Shown here: positions 45,577-54,545 of the stretch, in pieces
Layout of the letters: the number at the start of each line of letters is the position of its first letter
How positions within the stretch are numbered: the first letter of the stretch is position 1
DNA from: Pseudomonas cerasi
GTDB lineage: Bacteria; Pseudomonadota; Gammaproteobacteria; Pseudomonadales; Pseudomonadaceae
Direction of reading: 5' to 3'
Length of the DNA: 64,000 nt
Assembly: GCF_900074915.1 (NCBI RefSeq)
Contig: NZ_LT222319.1
Coordinates: forward strand, 4,931,001-4,995,000
The notes under the pieces: generated by a model
What the model saw: the letters and a program-made list of their open reading frames with translations, nothing else
Database searches by the model: none
What the model was told of the DNA's origin: nothing
Position numbers and translations under genes: made by a program

Positions 45577-46226
45577 TCGCTCCGCAACATCTGCAACACG
45601 CGCTGAGCGAACTGCTTGGCGACGCCCGGCTGGCAATTACTTCGCTGCCGGGCACAGGTCTGAATCTGTGGCTGATCGACGATGCCAACATGGACCGCGC
45701 CTTCAGCCCGGATGAAACGCGGCGCATTCTGGAAGATCCACCGTACTGGTGCTTTTGCTGGGCCAGCGGCCTGGCTCTGGCACGCTTTCTGGCTGAAAAC
45801 CCGCACTGGGTGGCCGGCAAGCGGGTACTGGATTTCGGTGCCGGCTCGGGTGTGGCGGGCATTGCCGCGCTCAAGGCAGGGGCGCTTGAGGTAGTGGCCT
45901 GTGATCTCGACCCACTGGCGCTCGCTGCCTGCCGGGCCAATGCCGAACTCAATCAGGTGCCATTGAGCTACTCGACGGATTTCTTTGCCGAGGCGGACCG
46001 CTTCGATCTGATTCTGGTCGCCGACGTGCTCTACGACCGCGCCAACCTGCCGCTGCTGGATCATTTCCTCTCCCGAGGCCGCGAGGCACTGGTGGCCGAT
46101 TCCCGCGTGCGCGACTTCAGGCACACTGCCTACCAGCGTCTGAGAATGCTGCATGCGCGCACCCTGCCGGACCTGGCCGAACCGCACGAGTTTCGCGACG
46201 TGAGCCTCTATCACGCGGCGCGGTGA
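45573..46226 (+). CDS. class I SAM methyltransferase, Nnt1/ETF-beta lysine methyltransferase-like
   Basis: 217 residues with SAM motif I DFGAGSGVAGIAA near residue 88 and the acidic DLDP at the next strand. The post-I region LILVADVLYDRANLP fits the METTL20/Nnt1 group of protein lysine methyltransferases. WCFCWASGLALARFL before motif I is also typical. Substrate unproven. Coupled to the upstream lipoprotein gene. Confidence 0.82.
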   Translation: MIAPQHLQHALSELLGDARLAITSLPGTGLNLWLIDDANMDRAFSPDETRRILEDPPYWCFCWASGLALARFLAENPHWVAGKRVLDFGAGSGVAGIAALKAGALEVVACDLDPLALAACRANAELNQVPLSYSTDFFAEADRFDLILVADVLYDRANLPLLDHFLSRGREALVADSRVRDFRHTAYQRLRMLHARTLPDLAEPHEFRDVSLYHAAR

Positions 46227-46246
46227 GCGCTCAGCCAGACGGTCTC

Positions 46247-46354
46247 TGCAGGAGCGAACTTGTTCGCGAAGACGGTCGTTCAAACGATAAATCCCTTGGA
46301 GCTCTCCACCCCTTTCACGAACAAGCGAGGCGTCGCCCGGCTCGCTCCCGCGGC
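46247..46354. repeat. degenerate REPIN
   Basis: GCAGGAGCGAACTTGTTCGC and an inverted, interrupted right arm (CACGAACAAGCGAGG, then GGCTCGCTCCCGCGG) flank about 45 bp, between the methyltransferase and thioredoxin genes. Confidence 0.65.
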
Positions 46355-46473
46355 CTTCGGCCAGCATCAGGAGCAATGAGTGCGGGAACGATCATGTCCA
46401 ATAGACGACGCCGCTTTCAGCATTGTCCTGCGGGCTTTATAGTTGGCAGCATTCAGATTCTTCGAGACGTGCA

Positions 46474-47316
46474 ATGAGCCAGGAAACTGCTTACATTTTC
46501 GACGCAACCGCCGCGAACTTCGATCAACTGGTGATCGACAAGTCCTTCGACCAGCCCGTGCTCGTCGATTTCTGGGCCGAGTGGTGTGCGCCCTGCAAGG
46601 TCTTGATGCCCCTGCTGCAGCAAATCACCGAGAGTTATCAGGGCGAGTTGCTGCTGGCCAAGGTCAATTGCGACATCGAGCAGGACATCGTGGCGCGCTT
46701 CGGCATTCGCAGCCTGCCTACCGTGGTGCTGTTCAAGGACGGCCAGCCGGTGGATGGCTTTGCCGGTGCACAGCCCGAGTCGGAAATCCGCAAGATCCTC
46801 GAACAACACGTAGTCATGCCGCCACCGCCAGCCGCCGACCCGCTCAAGCAGGCACAGACGCTGTTTGCGGAAAGTCGTTTCGCCGAAGCCGAAGCACAGC
46901 TCAAGGTGCTGTTGGGCGAAGGCAACACCAATGGCGCCGCGCTGATTCTGTATGCGCGCTGCCTGGCCGAACGGGGCGAACTGAGCGAAGCCAAGGCCGT
47001 GCTGGATGCGGTCACCGGTGATGCACACAAGGCAGAACTGGCAGGTGCCAAGGCCCAGCTGACGTTCCTCGCGCAAGCCGCGACCCTGCCGGACGCCGCC
47101 GAACTGAAAAGCCGTCTTGCACAAAACCCTCAAGACGATGAAGCGGCACTGCAACTGGCGATTCAGCAGCTGTCGCGTCAACAGTACGAAGCTGCGCTCG
47201 AGGGCCTGCTCAAGCTGTTCATCCGCAATCGCAATTACGCCGAGGGCCTGCCGCACAAGACGCTGCTGCAAGTATTCGACCTGCTGGGCAACGACCATCC
47301 GCTGGTCACGGCGTAA
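46474..47316 (+). CDS. thioredoxin-TPR co-chaperone, CnoX/YbbN type
   Basis: 280 residues: a thioredoxin fold (1-110) with the complete site WCAPC at residues 37-41, then a TPR-like helical region to the C-terminus. CnoX protects proteins from oxidative aggregation and passes them to GroEL. Unlike E. coli CnoX, both active-site cysteines are present, so a redox role is possible. ATG at 46474 preferred over 46423, giving MSQETAYIFDATAANF. Confidence 0.9.
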   Translation: MSQETAYIFDATAANFDQLVIDKSFDQPVLVDFWAEWCAPCKVLMPLLQQITESYQGELLLAKVNCDIEQDIVARFGIRSLPTVVLFKDGQPVDGFAGAQPESEIRKILEQHVVMPPPPAADPLKQAQTLFAESRFAEAEAQLKVLLGEGNTNGAALILYARCLAERGELSEAKAVLDAVTGDAHKAELAGAKAQLTFLAQAATLPDAAELKSRLAQNPQDDEAALQLAIQQLSRQQYEAALEGLLKLFIRNRNYAEGLPHKTLLQVFDLLGNDHPLVTA

Positions 47317-47355
47317 CGTCGCAAGCTGTTTGCCGCGCTGTACTAATGTACAAAG

Positions 47356-47384
47356 CAACAGGCACCGCTCGGGTGCCTGTTGTT
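47356..47384. terminator. terminator-like hairpin after the cnoX-type gene
   Basis: CAACAGGCACC, loop GCTC, GGGTGCCTGTTG; long perfect stem, weak T tract. Lies between convergent genes and may serve both. Confidence 0.7.
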
Positions 47385-47400
47385 GCCGAGCGCAGTCAAG

Positions 47401-47754
47401 TCATGTCGCTTCGACCCAACTGTACAGCGGCGCATCTCCGCCGCTCTCGACTTTCACGTTCGCCGAGTGGCGCAAGCGCACCAGTAGATGCTTGCCCGCT
47501 GCGGTGCTGCCCGCCAACCCTTCCAGTTGCCCCAACAGATCCGGCCCACTCATCTGCCCGGCCTTATGCAGCAACTCCTGAGCGACTTGCCAGAGCCTGT
47601 CGTCCTGATTGAGCGGCTTGTTCTCGGCCACGGCAGCGGGTACCTCCGGGGCGGCTGCCTTGAGCTGCGCGCCCAGTTGCGCCCAGTCCCCGTCGTCCAG
47701 TTCAAGGGTCAAATCCACCGGCCATTGGCCTACGGTTCCACGAATACGCAACAT
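47401..47754 (-). CDS. conserved hypothetical protein, 117 residues
   Basis: Starts MLRIRGTVGQWPVDLTLELD; no signal peptide, span or known domain. The middle is alanine/proline-rich, and the C-terminal half is helical (LWQVAQELLHKAGQMSG). Start at 47754 is preferred over 47793, whose extra residues look non-coding. Coding character is convincing but function is unknown. Confidence 0.6.
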   Translation of the reverse strand: MLRIRGTVGQWPVDLTLELDDGDWAQLGAQLKAAAPEVPAAVAENKPLNQDDRLWQVAQELLHKAGQMSGPDLLGQLEGLAGSTAAGKHLLVRLRHSANVKVESGGDAPLYSWVEAT

Positions 47755-47815
47755 GATGTGCACCTGCTGACAGTCAGGCGTACATGCTCCCACAGGCTGG
47801 CGCGCATTCCCATGA

Positions 47816-48233
47816 TCAACCGTAACGCCACGGGTTGAGGACAGGTTCCTTGCCGTTCATGAAATTGCCAAGCGCCCGCACGTCGTAGACGTTTTCCCAG
47901 TACTCGATAATTCGGCCATCGCGAAACCGCCACAGGCCGCAAAACGGCATGATGATTTTCCGGCCCCCGCAGTTGGCGCGCATCTCGCCCAGCACCGAGC
48001 CGAAGTGATCGTTGGCGACGATGTCGTGGACATCCATGTACAGGGTCTGATGCGTCCGCCTGATCAGATTGATCTGGTGGGAAAGTACTGCCTCCCATGG
48101 CTATGGACAACCCACCACCAGCGCCTTGATCCGCCTTGTGCAGCACGACGTCAGCGTCGGCGAATTCGGTGATACGTTCCATATCCTTGTACACAGCACG
48201 CAGGACTTCCCTGTTCGAATGGAGCTTGTTCAT
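47816..48233 (-). pseudogene. NTF2/SnoaL-like protein, frameshifted
   Basis: The N-terminal part starts MNKLHSNREVLRAVYKDMER and runs to SIAMG. From there the reading frame changes: EAVLSHQINLIRRTHQTLYM continues in another frame to NPWRYG. The shift lies at about 48092-48100. The C-terminal half (IIMPFCGLWRFRDGRIIEYW, then ENVYD) is typical of SnoaL-like polyketide-cyclase/NTF2 folds. Repaired, it would be about 139 residues. The protein is probably not made in full. Confidence 0.75.
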
Positions 48234-48482
48234 GAGTATCTTCCCTGATGTCGCACTCGGCCCAGGTCGAGCGCAGGCCCTGGCTGGGATGAAAATCTTC
48301 CTGCGCATCCGGCGCAGGTGTAGCGATTTTCATCTTCCAGAGTAGGACTTGATGACGCTAAGTGTGAGACTACTTAGGCATAAGCACCTGACCGAGTATT
48401 CCCGATAAGACCGTCAATAGCGCTTTGCTGAAGCCCGGTCTTCCGGCGCCTGGATAAAAACACGTCCACGCAGGTCACCACT

Positions 48483-48502
48483 TGTTATAAGATCACATAA
48501 CA
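48483..48502. promoter_or_regulatory. candidate Zur-box-like palindrome
   Basis: TGTTAT and ATAACA form a perfect 6-bp dyad around eight bases, 31 bp upstream of the ZrgA-like gene. Half-sites match the Zur consensus, but the spacing is longer than the usual TGTTATA-N1-TATAACA. Zinc-starvation control is expected for this operon family. Confidence 0.5.
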
Positions 48503-48532
48503 GTTTTTCCGATTATTGTTCTGGAGCCCGCT

Positions 48533-49120
48533 ATGCGCCGTCTGCTACTCGCCCTGCCTTTCGCCCTGTTACCACTCGTTGCTGCGCACGCTGCCGAAGA
48601 ACACGACCACGATCATGGCGATGAACATGGCAGCCTGGGTGCGCACGAGCACGGCGTAGGACGCCTGGATGTTGTGCTGGAAGGCAAGACGCTGGAGTTC
48701 GAATTTGACAGCCCGGCCATGAACATCGTCGGTTTCGAGCACGTTGCGACCTCGGATGAAGACAAGGCCAAAGTCGCCAAGGCCCGTGAGTTGCTGCTCA
48801 AGCCCAACGCCTTGTTCAGCATTGCCGATGCCGCCAATTGCTCGGCCACTTCGGTGAAGCTGGAAAGCCCGCTGTTTGGCGACAAGGATGACGATCACGA
48901 TGAACACGCCAAGGACGGCGAAGCCGATCATCATGAGCACAGCGAAATTCACGGTCACTACAAGTTCGTCTGTGACGCACCGGCCATTCTGAAGAAGCTC
49001 GACCTGTCGCAAATCTTCATAACCTTTCCCGACACCAAGAAGCTTCAGGTACAACTGATTTCGCCAGGTGGCCAGTCAGGCGCAGAAGTGATCGCAGCCA
49101 ACCCAACGCTGAAATTCTGA
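48533..49120 (+). CDS. ZrgA-family (DUF2796) periplasmic zinc protein
   Basis: 195 residues with a signal peptide (1-20, cut near AHAAEE). His-rich metal segments follow, EEHDHDHGDEHG at about 21-32 and DDDHDEHAKDGEADHHEHSE near 121-140. The DUF2796 core has GRLDVVLEGKTLEFEF. Related to P. aeruginosa PA4063, part of a zinc-starvation operon, and to ZrgA zinc-uptake proteins. First gene of a four-gene unit with an ABC transporter and a DUF3299 protein. Confidence 0.88.
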   Translation: MRRLLLALPFALLPLVAAHAAEEHDHDHGDEHGSLGAHEHGVGRLDVVLEGKTLEFEFDSPAMNIVGFEHVATSDEDKAKVAKARELLLKPNALFSIADAANCSATSVKLESPLFGDKDDDHDEHAKDGEADHHEHSEIHGHYKFVCDAPAILKKLDLSQIFITFPDTKKLQVQLISPGGQSGAEVIAANPTLKF

Positions 49121-49139
49121 TCGCACCCTGCGGTACAAC

Positions 49140-49164
49140 AACCGGGCCTGGCCCGGTCTTTTAA
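49140..49164 (+). terminator. hairpin with T run between the ZrgA-like gene and the ABC genes
   Basis: ACCGGGCC, TGGCCCGGT and TCTTTT form a compact terminator 20 bases after the first gene stop. It may lower expression of the transporter relative to the binding protein (partial attenuation). Confidence 0.6.
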
Positions 49165-49189
49165 TTTCCAACCGAGCGTGAGTCAGCCC

Positions 49190-49900
49190 ATGACCCAAGC
49201 ACTGATCGAACTGTCGGACCTGCGCTTCAACTGGCCCGGCCATCCGCAACTGCTGGACATCCCCGAATTCCGTCTGCAAAGCGGCGAAACCCTGTTCCTC
49301 AAAGGCCCCAGCGGTAGCGGCAAAACCACATTGCTGGGCCTGCTGGGCGGTGTGCAAAAACCGGTCAGCGGCAGCATTCGCCTGTTGAACCAGGAACTGT
49401 CGGCCCTCTCTTCGGCCGCGCGTGACCGCTTTCGCGTCGATCACACTGGCTACATCTTCCAGCAGTTCAACCTGCTGCCATTTTTGTCGGTGCGGGAAAA
49501 CATCGAACTGCCCTGCCACTTTTCCAGCGTGCGTGCCGAACGTGCCAGACAACGCCACGGCAGCGTCGAGAAAGCCACCACCACCCTGCTCGCCCACCTG
49601 GGTCTGAAAGACCCGGCGATGCTGGCACGCCGCGCCGACTCGCTGTCCATCGGCCAACAGCAGCGTGTTGCTGCCGCCCGAGCGCTGATCGGTCAACCGG
49701 AGCTGGTGATTGCCGACGAACCTACGTCTGCGCTGGACGCAGACTCGCGCGAGGCGTTCATTCGCCTGTTGTTCGCCGAGTGCCGCGAGGCCGGGGCCAG
49801 CCTGCTGTTCGTCAGTCATGACCAGAGCCTGGCACCGCTGTTTGATCGCAATCTGTCGCTGAGCGACCTGAATCGCGCCGCCGTCGCCGTGGAGATTTGA
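49190..49900 (+). CDS. ABC transporter ATP-binding protein (LolD/MacB type), zinc operon
   Basis: 236 residues. Walker A is GPSGSGKTTLLG near residue 39, Q loop YIFQQFNLLPFLSV, signature LSIGQQQRVAAARAL and Walker B LVIADEPTSALD. Close in type to LolD/MacB ATPases. The permease follows after one base. By family position it matches PA4064. ATG at 49190 is used; 49178 is in frame. Confidence 0.88.
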   Translation: MTQALIELSDLRFNWPGHPQLLDIPEFRLQSGETLFLKGPSGSGKTTLLGLLGGVQKPVSGSIRLLNQELSALSSAARDRFRVDHTGYIFQQFNLLPFLSVRENIELPCHFSSVRAERARQRHGSVEKATTTLLAHLGLKDPAMLARRADSLSIGQQQRVAAARALIGQPELVIADEPTSALDADSREAFIRLLFAECREAGASLLFVSHDQSLAPLFDRNLSLSDLNRAAVAVEI

Positions 49901-49901
49901 G

Positions 49902-51167
49902 ATGTATCTGTGTCGTCTGGCCATGGCCAGCCTGGCCAATCGCCGTTTCACCGCGTTCCTCACTGCCTTCGCCATTGCCCTGTCGGTGTGCCTGTTACTG
50001 GCCGTCGAGCGGGTACGCACCGAAGCGCGCTCCAGCTTCGCCAGCACCATCAGCGGCACCGACCTGATCGTCGGTGCGCGCTCCGGCTCGATCAACCTGT
50101 TGCTGTACTCGGTGTTCCGCATCGGCAATGCCACCAACAACATTCGCTGGGACAGCTTCGAGCACTTCGCCAACAGCAAGCAGGTCAAGTGGGCGATCCC
50201 GGTTTCGCTGGGCGACTCCCATCGTGGCTACCGGGTGATGGGCACCAGTGAAGCGTATTTCGAGCATTATCAGTTCGGTCGCCAACAGCACCTGGAGATG
50301 GCCGAAGGACGCGAGTTCAAGACCGATCCCTTTGAAGTGGTGCTGGGTTCGGAGGTCGCCAAGGCGCTGCATTACAAGCTGGGCGACAAGCTGGTCCTGG
50401 CGCACGGTGTCGCCGCGATCAGTCTGGTCAAGCATGACGACAAACCGTTCACCGTGGTCGGCATCCTCAAGCCGACCGGTACGCCGGTGGACCGCACGCT
50501 GCATATCAGTCTGGGCGGCATGGAGGCCATTCATATCGACTGGCACAACGGCGCCCCGGCACGCGGCAACGAGCGCATCTCAGCCGATCAGGCGCGCAAT
50601 ATGGACCTGACGCCGACTGCGATCACTGCCTTCATGCTGGGCTTGAACAGCAAGATTTCCACCTTCAGCCTGCAACGCGAGATCAACGAATACCGTGGTG
50701 AGCCGATGCTGGCGATTCTGCCCGGCGTGGCCCTGCAGGAGCTGTGGAGCCTGATGGGCACGGCGGAAAAGGCGCTGTTCGTGATTTCGCTGTTCGTGGT
50801 ACTGACCGGGCTGATCGGCATGCTGACCGCAATTCTTACCAGCCTCAATGAACGGCGCCGGGAAATGGCCATCCTGCGCTCGGTCGGCGCGCGTCCCTGG
50901 CATATCGCAAGTCTGCTTATACTCGAAGCCTTCGCCCTGGCGCTGGCGGGTGTCATCAGCGGCCTTGCGCTGCTCTATATCGGCATCTTCGTGGCCCGCG
51001 ACTACGTGCTCGACAACTACGGTCTGTACCTGTCGTCTATGCCACCTGGCCAATATGAATGGACATTGCTCGGTGCCATTCTCGGCTGCGCGCTGTTGAT
51101 GGGAACCGTGCCAGCCTGGCGAGCCTACAGGCAGTCACTGGCCGATGGACTGTCGATTCGTTTATGA
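49902..51167 (+). CDS. FtsX-like ABC transporter permease, zinc operon
   Basis: 421 residues. An N-terminal span (about 17-35) is followed by a large periplasmic domain of MacB-PCD type (about 36-280) and three C-terminal spans, the first containing LFVISLFVVLTGLIGMLTAI. The coupling segment SLNERRREMAILRSVGARPW is typical. Corresponds by position to PA4065. The substrate is not known; the architecture suits export or mechanotransmission rather than classical import. Confidence 0.88.
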   Translation: MYLCRLAMASLANRRFTAFLTAFAIALSVCLLLAVERVRTEARSSFASTISGTDLIVGARSGSINLLLYSVFRIGNATNNIRWDSFEHFANSKQVKWAIPVSLGDSHRGYRVMGTSEAYFEHYQFGRQQHLEMAEGREFKTDPFEVVLGSEVAKALHYKLGDKLVLAHGVAAISLVKHDDKPFTVVGILKPTGTPVDRTLHISLGGMEAIHIDWHNGAPARGNERISADQARNMDLTPTAITAFMLGLNSKISTFSLQREINEYRGEPMLAILPGVALQELWSLMGTAEKALFVISLFVVLTGLIGMLTAILTSLNERRREMAILRSVGARPWHIASLLILEAFALALAGVISGLALLYIGIFVARDYVLDNYGLYLSSMPPGQYEWTLLGAILGCALLMGTVPAWRAYRQSLADGLSIRL

Positions 51168-51175
51168 GGACCTTC

Positions 51176-51700
51176 ATGATGCGGCGCATGCTACTCACTC
51201 TGCTGTTCTCGGTTACCACTCAAGTGTGGGCCGCCGAGCCGCGTGAGCTGACTTGGAATGACATGATTCCACCCGATGCACCTGTGGTGAAGCCGGTAAC
51301 GACTCCGCTTCACGATATGTCCAAGCTGTCCGATGCACTGGCCATGGAGGCAGCGCCTGCGGCTCACCAACTGGCACCGCATGCGCCGGTGGTCAAGGCA
51401 CTGGACGGCAAACTGGTGCGTTTACCGGGCTACATCGTGCCGCTCGAGGTCAGTGAGGAAGGCCGGGTGACGGAGTTTTTGCTGGTGCCGTATTTCGGCG
51501 CCTGCATCCATGTGCCGCCGCCACCGGCGAACCAGATCGTGCATGTCACGAGCGAGCTGGGTGTGAAGGTCGATGAGCTGTATCAGCCGTACTGGATCGA
51601 AGGACCGATGCAGGCCAAGTCGTCTTCCAGCGAACTGGCAGAAGCGGGTTATCAGATGCAGGCAGACAAGATTCTTGTCTACGAGTTGCCGGATTCATAA
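51176..51700 (+). CDS. DUF3299 periplasmic protein, zinc operon
   Basis: 174 residues with a signal peptide (cut near VWAAEP). The DUF3299 domain has LPGYIVPLEVSEEGRVTEFL and the motif FGACIHVPPPPANQIVH, in which Cys and His could bind metal. Corresponds to PA4066. An earlier ATG at 51164 overlaps the permease stop; 51176 is chosen for its GAGGA site. Last gene of the unit. Confidence 0.85.
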   Translation: MMRRMLLTLLFSVTTQVWAAEPRELTWNDMIPPDAPVVKPVTTPLHDMSKLSDALAMEAAPAAHQLAPHAPVVKALDGKLVRLPGYIVPLEVSEEGRVTEFLLVPYFGACIHVPPPPANQIVHVTSELGVKVDELYQPYWIEGPMQAKSSSSELAEAGYQMQADKILVYELPDS

Positions 51701-51803
51701 GGATCACGAGGTTCCCAGCGATTTCATTGAGCTGAGTCAAAGTCGCCGCTCGACAGCGCTTTAACATTACGCCCATAAATTTTGACTGATCTCTGGAGCC
51801 TCC

Positions 51804-52490
51804 ATGCACAAGCATCTGCTACGCGCGTCCCTTGTCGCGCTTGCCCTCACCGCCCCGGTCGCGGCACACGCCTACGAGCCTGGCGACTTCATCGTTCGCG
51901 CCGGTGTCGCGCACGTTCAGCCCAATGAAGACAGCGGCGAAGTGCGCCTCGACGGCACCAAGGTTTCTGGCACCAAAGCGACTGTCGACGGCGAAAACCA
52001 GCTGGGCCTGACCTTCGCCTACATGCTGACCCAGCACGTCGGCATTGAGCTGCTGGCCGCCACACCGTTCAGCCACACTGTGTCGGTCAAAGGCCTCGGG
52101 CCTGGCCTGGATGGCAAGCTGGCCGATATCAAACAACTGCCGCCGACGCTGTCGTTGCAGTACTACCCGATGGAACCGTCGTCGAAATTCCAGCCGTACG
52201 CTGGCGTGGGCATCAACTACACCACGTTCTTCGATACCGACCTGACCGGCAACCGCAAGGATCAGGGCTTCAGCAACCTCAAGCTCAAGGACTCGGTCGG
52301 CCTGGCCGCACAGCTGGGCATGGATTACATGATCACCGACAACGTACTGCTCAACGCCTCGGTCTGGTACGTCGACATCGATACCAAAGCAACCGTGGAC
52401 GGCCCGTCAGCCCTGGCCGTCGGCAAGACCAAGGTCGACGTGGACATCGACCCGTGGGTGTACATGGTGGGTGTGGGTTACAAGTTCTGA
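51804..52490 (+). CDS. OmpW-family outer membrane protein
   Basis: 228 residues: signal peptide (1-23, ending AHAYEP), then an eight-strand barrel, beginning GDFIVRAGVAHVQPNEDSG and ending VYMVGVGYKF with the C-terminal Phe. HVGIELLAATPFSH is a family signature. OmpW barrels pass small hydrophobic molecules. Monocistronic with its own terminator. Confidence 0.93.
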   Translation: MHKHLLRASLVALALTAPVAAHAYEPGDFIVRAGVAHVQPNEDSGEVRLDGTKVSGTKATVDGENQLGLTFAYMLTQHVGIELLAATPFSHTVSVKGLGPGLDGKLADIKQLPPTLSLQYYPMEPSSKFQPYAGVGINYTTFFDTDLTGNRKDQGFSNLKLKDSVGLAAQLGMDYMITDNVLLNASVWYVDIDTKATVDGPSALAVGKTKVDVDIDPWVYMVGVGYKF

Positions 52491-52517
52491 CCTGAACGTC
52501 TTAAGCGCCACAAGCAC

Positions 52518-52548
52518 AAAGGCACCCTTATTGGGTGCCTTTGTTTTT
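52518..52548 (+). terminator. rho-independent terminator of the ompW-type gene
   Basis: AAAGGCACCC, loop TTATT, GGGTGCCTTT and a T run; 28 bases after the stop. Confidence 0.92.
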
Positions 52549-52766
52549 TGCGGGAGCTGATGACGCTCGTGCCAGTGCAACACGCTTGTCGGTTCTCAAC
52601 AGTTCGCGGATGAGCAGAGCATCTTTCGATCCGCTCTTCCCCCCAAGTGGTGAAGTTGTATCAAAGAAACTCAAGCCCTGTTCAAGTTGCCTCTTTGCAC
52701 CTCGAAAAACTGCCTTGATGAGGTAAAATGGCCAGACTCTTGAACTTCTTTTCGGGCCGAAGCTTA
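52528..52766 (-). pseudogene. orphan open frame, possible gene remnant
   Basis: A minus-strand frame after the 164-residue membrane gene reads without a stop for about 79 codons and ends in TAA inside the ompW terminator. It includes SFFDTTSPLGGKSGSKDALL and then IRELLRTDKRVALAR. No good start codon is present and no family is recognised. It may be the tail of a deleted gene. Confidence 0.3.
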
Positions 52767-53261
52767 TTATGCCTGCTCGACAGTATCCTCAATTCTGAAT
52801 ACGCCATCACCGACATAAGTGATCGTCAGCGGCTTATCATCGTCAATTCCCTCTGGCAATTTCAGGTGGTAATTAGCCGTCAGGAACTGCTCCGGAATCA
52901 TCGGCTCAACTATGCCAGAGGAACGAAGAAAGGTGCTGATGCCGTACACCAGCACACCTACGGAAGCGATAGGACCGGGGTAAAGTTGAAGAAACTGAAG
53001 AAACGTTAGCCCGGTCAGATAGTCGATACGAACAGTGCCAGGGCCAAATATGATAAAAGCGCCCCCAACTACAAACAGCAGCAACCCAATAAGACTCAAG
53101 AGGAGTGACGTCAAAATGACCGGTGCGCTATCGGTTTCCTTTTCAGTAGAGAGATAAGCCAAATATGCTTCAATAAAGCCCGGTACTGCGACCTCTCCCG
53201 GCACTTGGTGCACGTTGACCTCGCCGAGATTTTCTACCTCTAGTTCATCTTCGTCTTGCAT
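52767..53261 (-). CDS. hypothetical membrane protein, 164 residues
   Basis: An acidic N-terminus (MQDEDELEVENLGEV), two hydrophobic spans at about 50-72 (LTSLLLSLIGLLLFVVGGAF) and 90-112, then a soluble C-terminal domain. No family recognised. Base composition is richer in A+T than the surroundings, suggesting acquired DNA. No partner gene is evident. Confidence 0.6.
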   Translation of the reverse strand: MQDEDELEVENLGEVNVHQVPGEVAVPGFIEAYLAYLSTEKETDSAPVILTSLLLSLIGLLLFVVGGAFIIFGPGTVRIDYLTGLTFLQFLQLYPGPIASVGVLVYGISTFLRSSGIVEPMIPEQFLTANYHLKLPEGIDDDKPLTITYVGDGVFRIEDTVEQA

Positions 53262-53615
53262 GCCATGCGTCCTTCATAAGAATGACGATGGATACTAGAA
53301 GCCATTGAAATTGCTGAACACCTTAAAGTCATCAATTACAAAAAATGCAGAATGCTCCTACATATTCGGAAGCTAAATCCTGCGCAACCAGCCAATAGAT
53401 CTCACACCAGCGTTGGGCCGCAGGCAATTGGTAGCTGACACCATTTGCCGAAACAGGCAGTAAAACCCGTGCAGACGGTGCATCAGTGTAACCGAGGCCG
53501 CATATTCCAAAGCCTCAGTCCATCGCAGTTGTCATAGCCTCCCATGCTCTGGTGCATAAGCACCTTCTTCAGGGCTGATTGAGGCACGGATAACGACAAG
53601 CACTTAGCGCGGGAC
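53262..53615. other. 354-bp gap without a convincing gene
   Basis: Lower G+C than neighbouring DNA. A minus-strand open frame of about 58 codons (containing YTDAPSARVLLPVSANGVSY) lacks a clear start and could be a remnant. No repeat or promoter recognised. Confidence 0.4.
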
Positions 53616-54545
53616 TCACTGTCCCATCAACAACTCAAGCCCACGCACCAGTGGCGTTGGCTCGTCGATGGTGAAGTGCTCCAGCAAGCGCTGGTTGCTC
53701 GCGCGGGAATGCTTGATGTCGCCCGAACGCGGTACCTGATAGCTGACTTCCGGCTGTTTGCCGACCACTTGCGAGAGTGCCGACAGCAACTCATTGAGCG
53801 ACGTGGTCTTGTTCAGGCCGACGTTGATCGCGCCTTCGATGGCGCTGTCTCGTGACAGAGCCTGCAGCAGCAGCTTGAGCAGGTCGCCCACGTAGTAGAA
53901 ATCCCGCGTCTGCTCACCATCGCCAAACACACTGATCGGCAGGCCTTTGCGGATACGCTCGGCAAAGATGCTGATCACGCCGGAGTACGGCGACGATGGG
54001 TCCTGGCGTGGCCCGAAAATGTTGAAGAAGCGGAAGATCACCGGTTCCAGGCCATGCTGGCGACGGTAGAAATCCAGGTAGTGCTCGCTGGCCAGCTTGT
54101 CCGAGGCGTAAGGGGTCAGCGGTGCCTTGGTGGTGTCCTCGGTGATCGCTTCGCCCTCACCGTTATTGCCGTACACCGCCGCGCTGGAAGCAAAGATCAC
54201 CCGTTTGATGCCCGCTTCGCGCATGGCCTCGCAGACATTCAACGTGCCGATGAAGTTGCTCTGATGGGTGCGCACCGGGTCGTCTACCGACGCCTGCACC
54301 GAGGCCACTGCCGCCAGGTGCACGACGGCCTTGCAACCCTGCGCCGCGCGCTTGACCAGGTCGGCATCGGCCACGTCCCCTTCGATCAGTTCGACCCGCG
54401 GGTTATCGAGCGGCAAATTGCTGCGCTTGCCTGCCGAGAGGTTGTCGAGGATACGCACGGCCTGCCCACTGGCAAGCAATGCGTCGGTCAGGTGCGAGCC
54501 AATAAAACCCGCACCTCCAGTGATCAGAACAGGAGCGTCAGACAT
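53616..54545 (-). CDS. NAD-dependent epimerase/dehydratase, nucleotide-sugar type
   Basis: This 309-residue extended SDR has NAD motif GGAGFIG at residues 10-16, a catalytic Tyr-Lys pair in TPYASDK with a preceding SSAAVYG, and FNIFGPRQDPSSPYSG. It resembles UDP-glucose/UDP-GlcNAc 4-epimerases, so a role in surface polysaccharide is likely. Start MSDAPVLITGG at 54545 overlaps the upstream gene by eight bases. Confidence 0.88.
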   Translation of the reverse strand: MSDAPVLITGGAGFIGSHLTDALLASGQAVRILDNLSAGKRSNLPLDNPRVELIEGDVADADLVKRAAQGCKAVVHLAAVASVQASVDDPVRTHQSNFIGTLNVCEAMREAGIKRVIFASSAAVYGNNGEGEAITEDTTKAPLTPYASDKLASEHYLDFYRRQHGLEPVIFRFFNIFGPRQDPSSPYSGVISIFAERIRKGLPISVFGDGEQTRDFYYVGDLLKLLLQALSRDSAIEGAINVGLNKTTSLNELLSALSQVVGKQPEVSYQVPRSGDIKHSRASNQRLLEHFTIDEPTPLVRGLELLMGQ

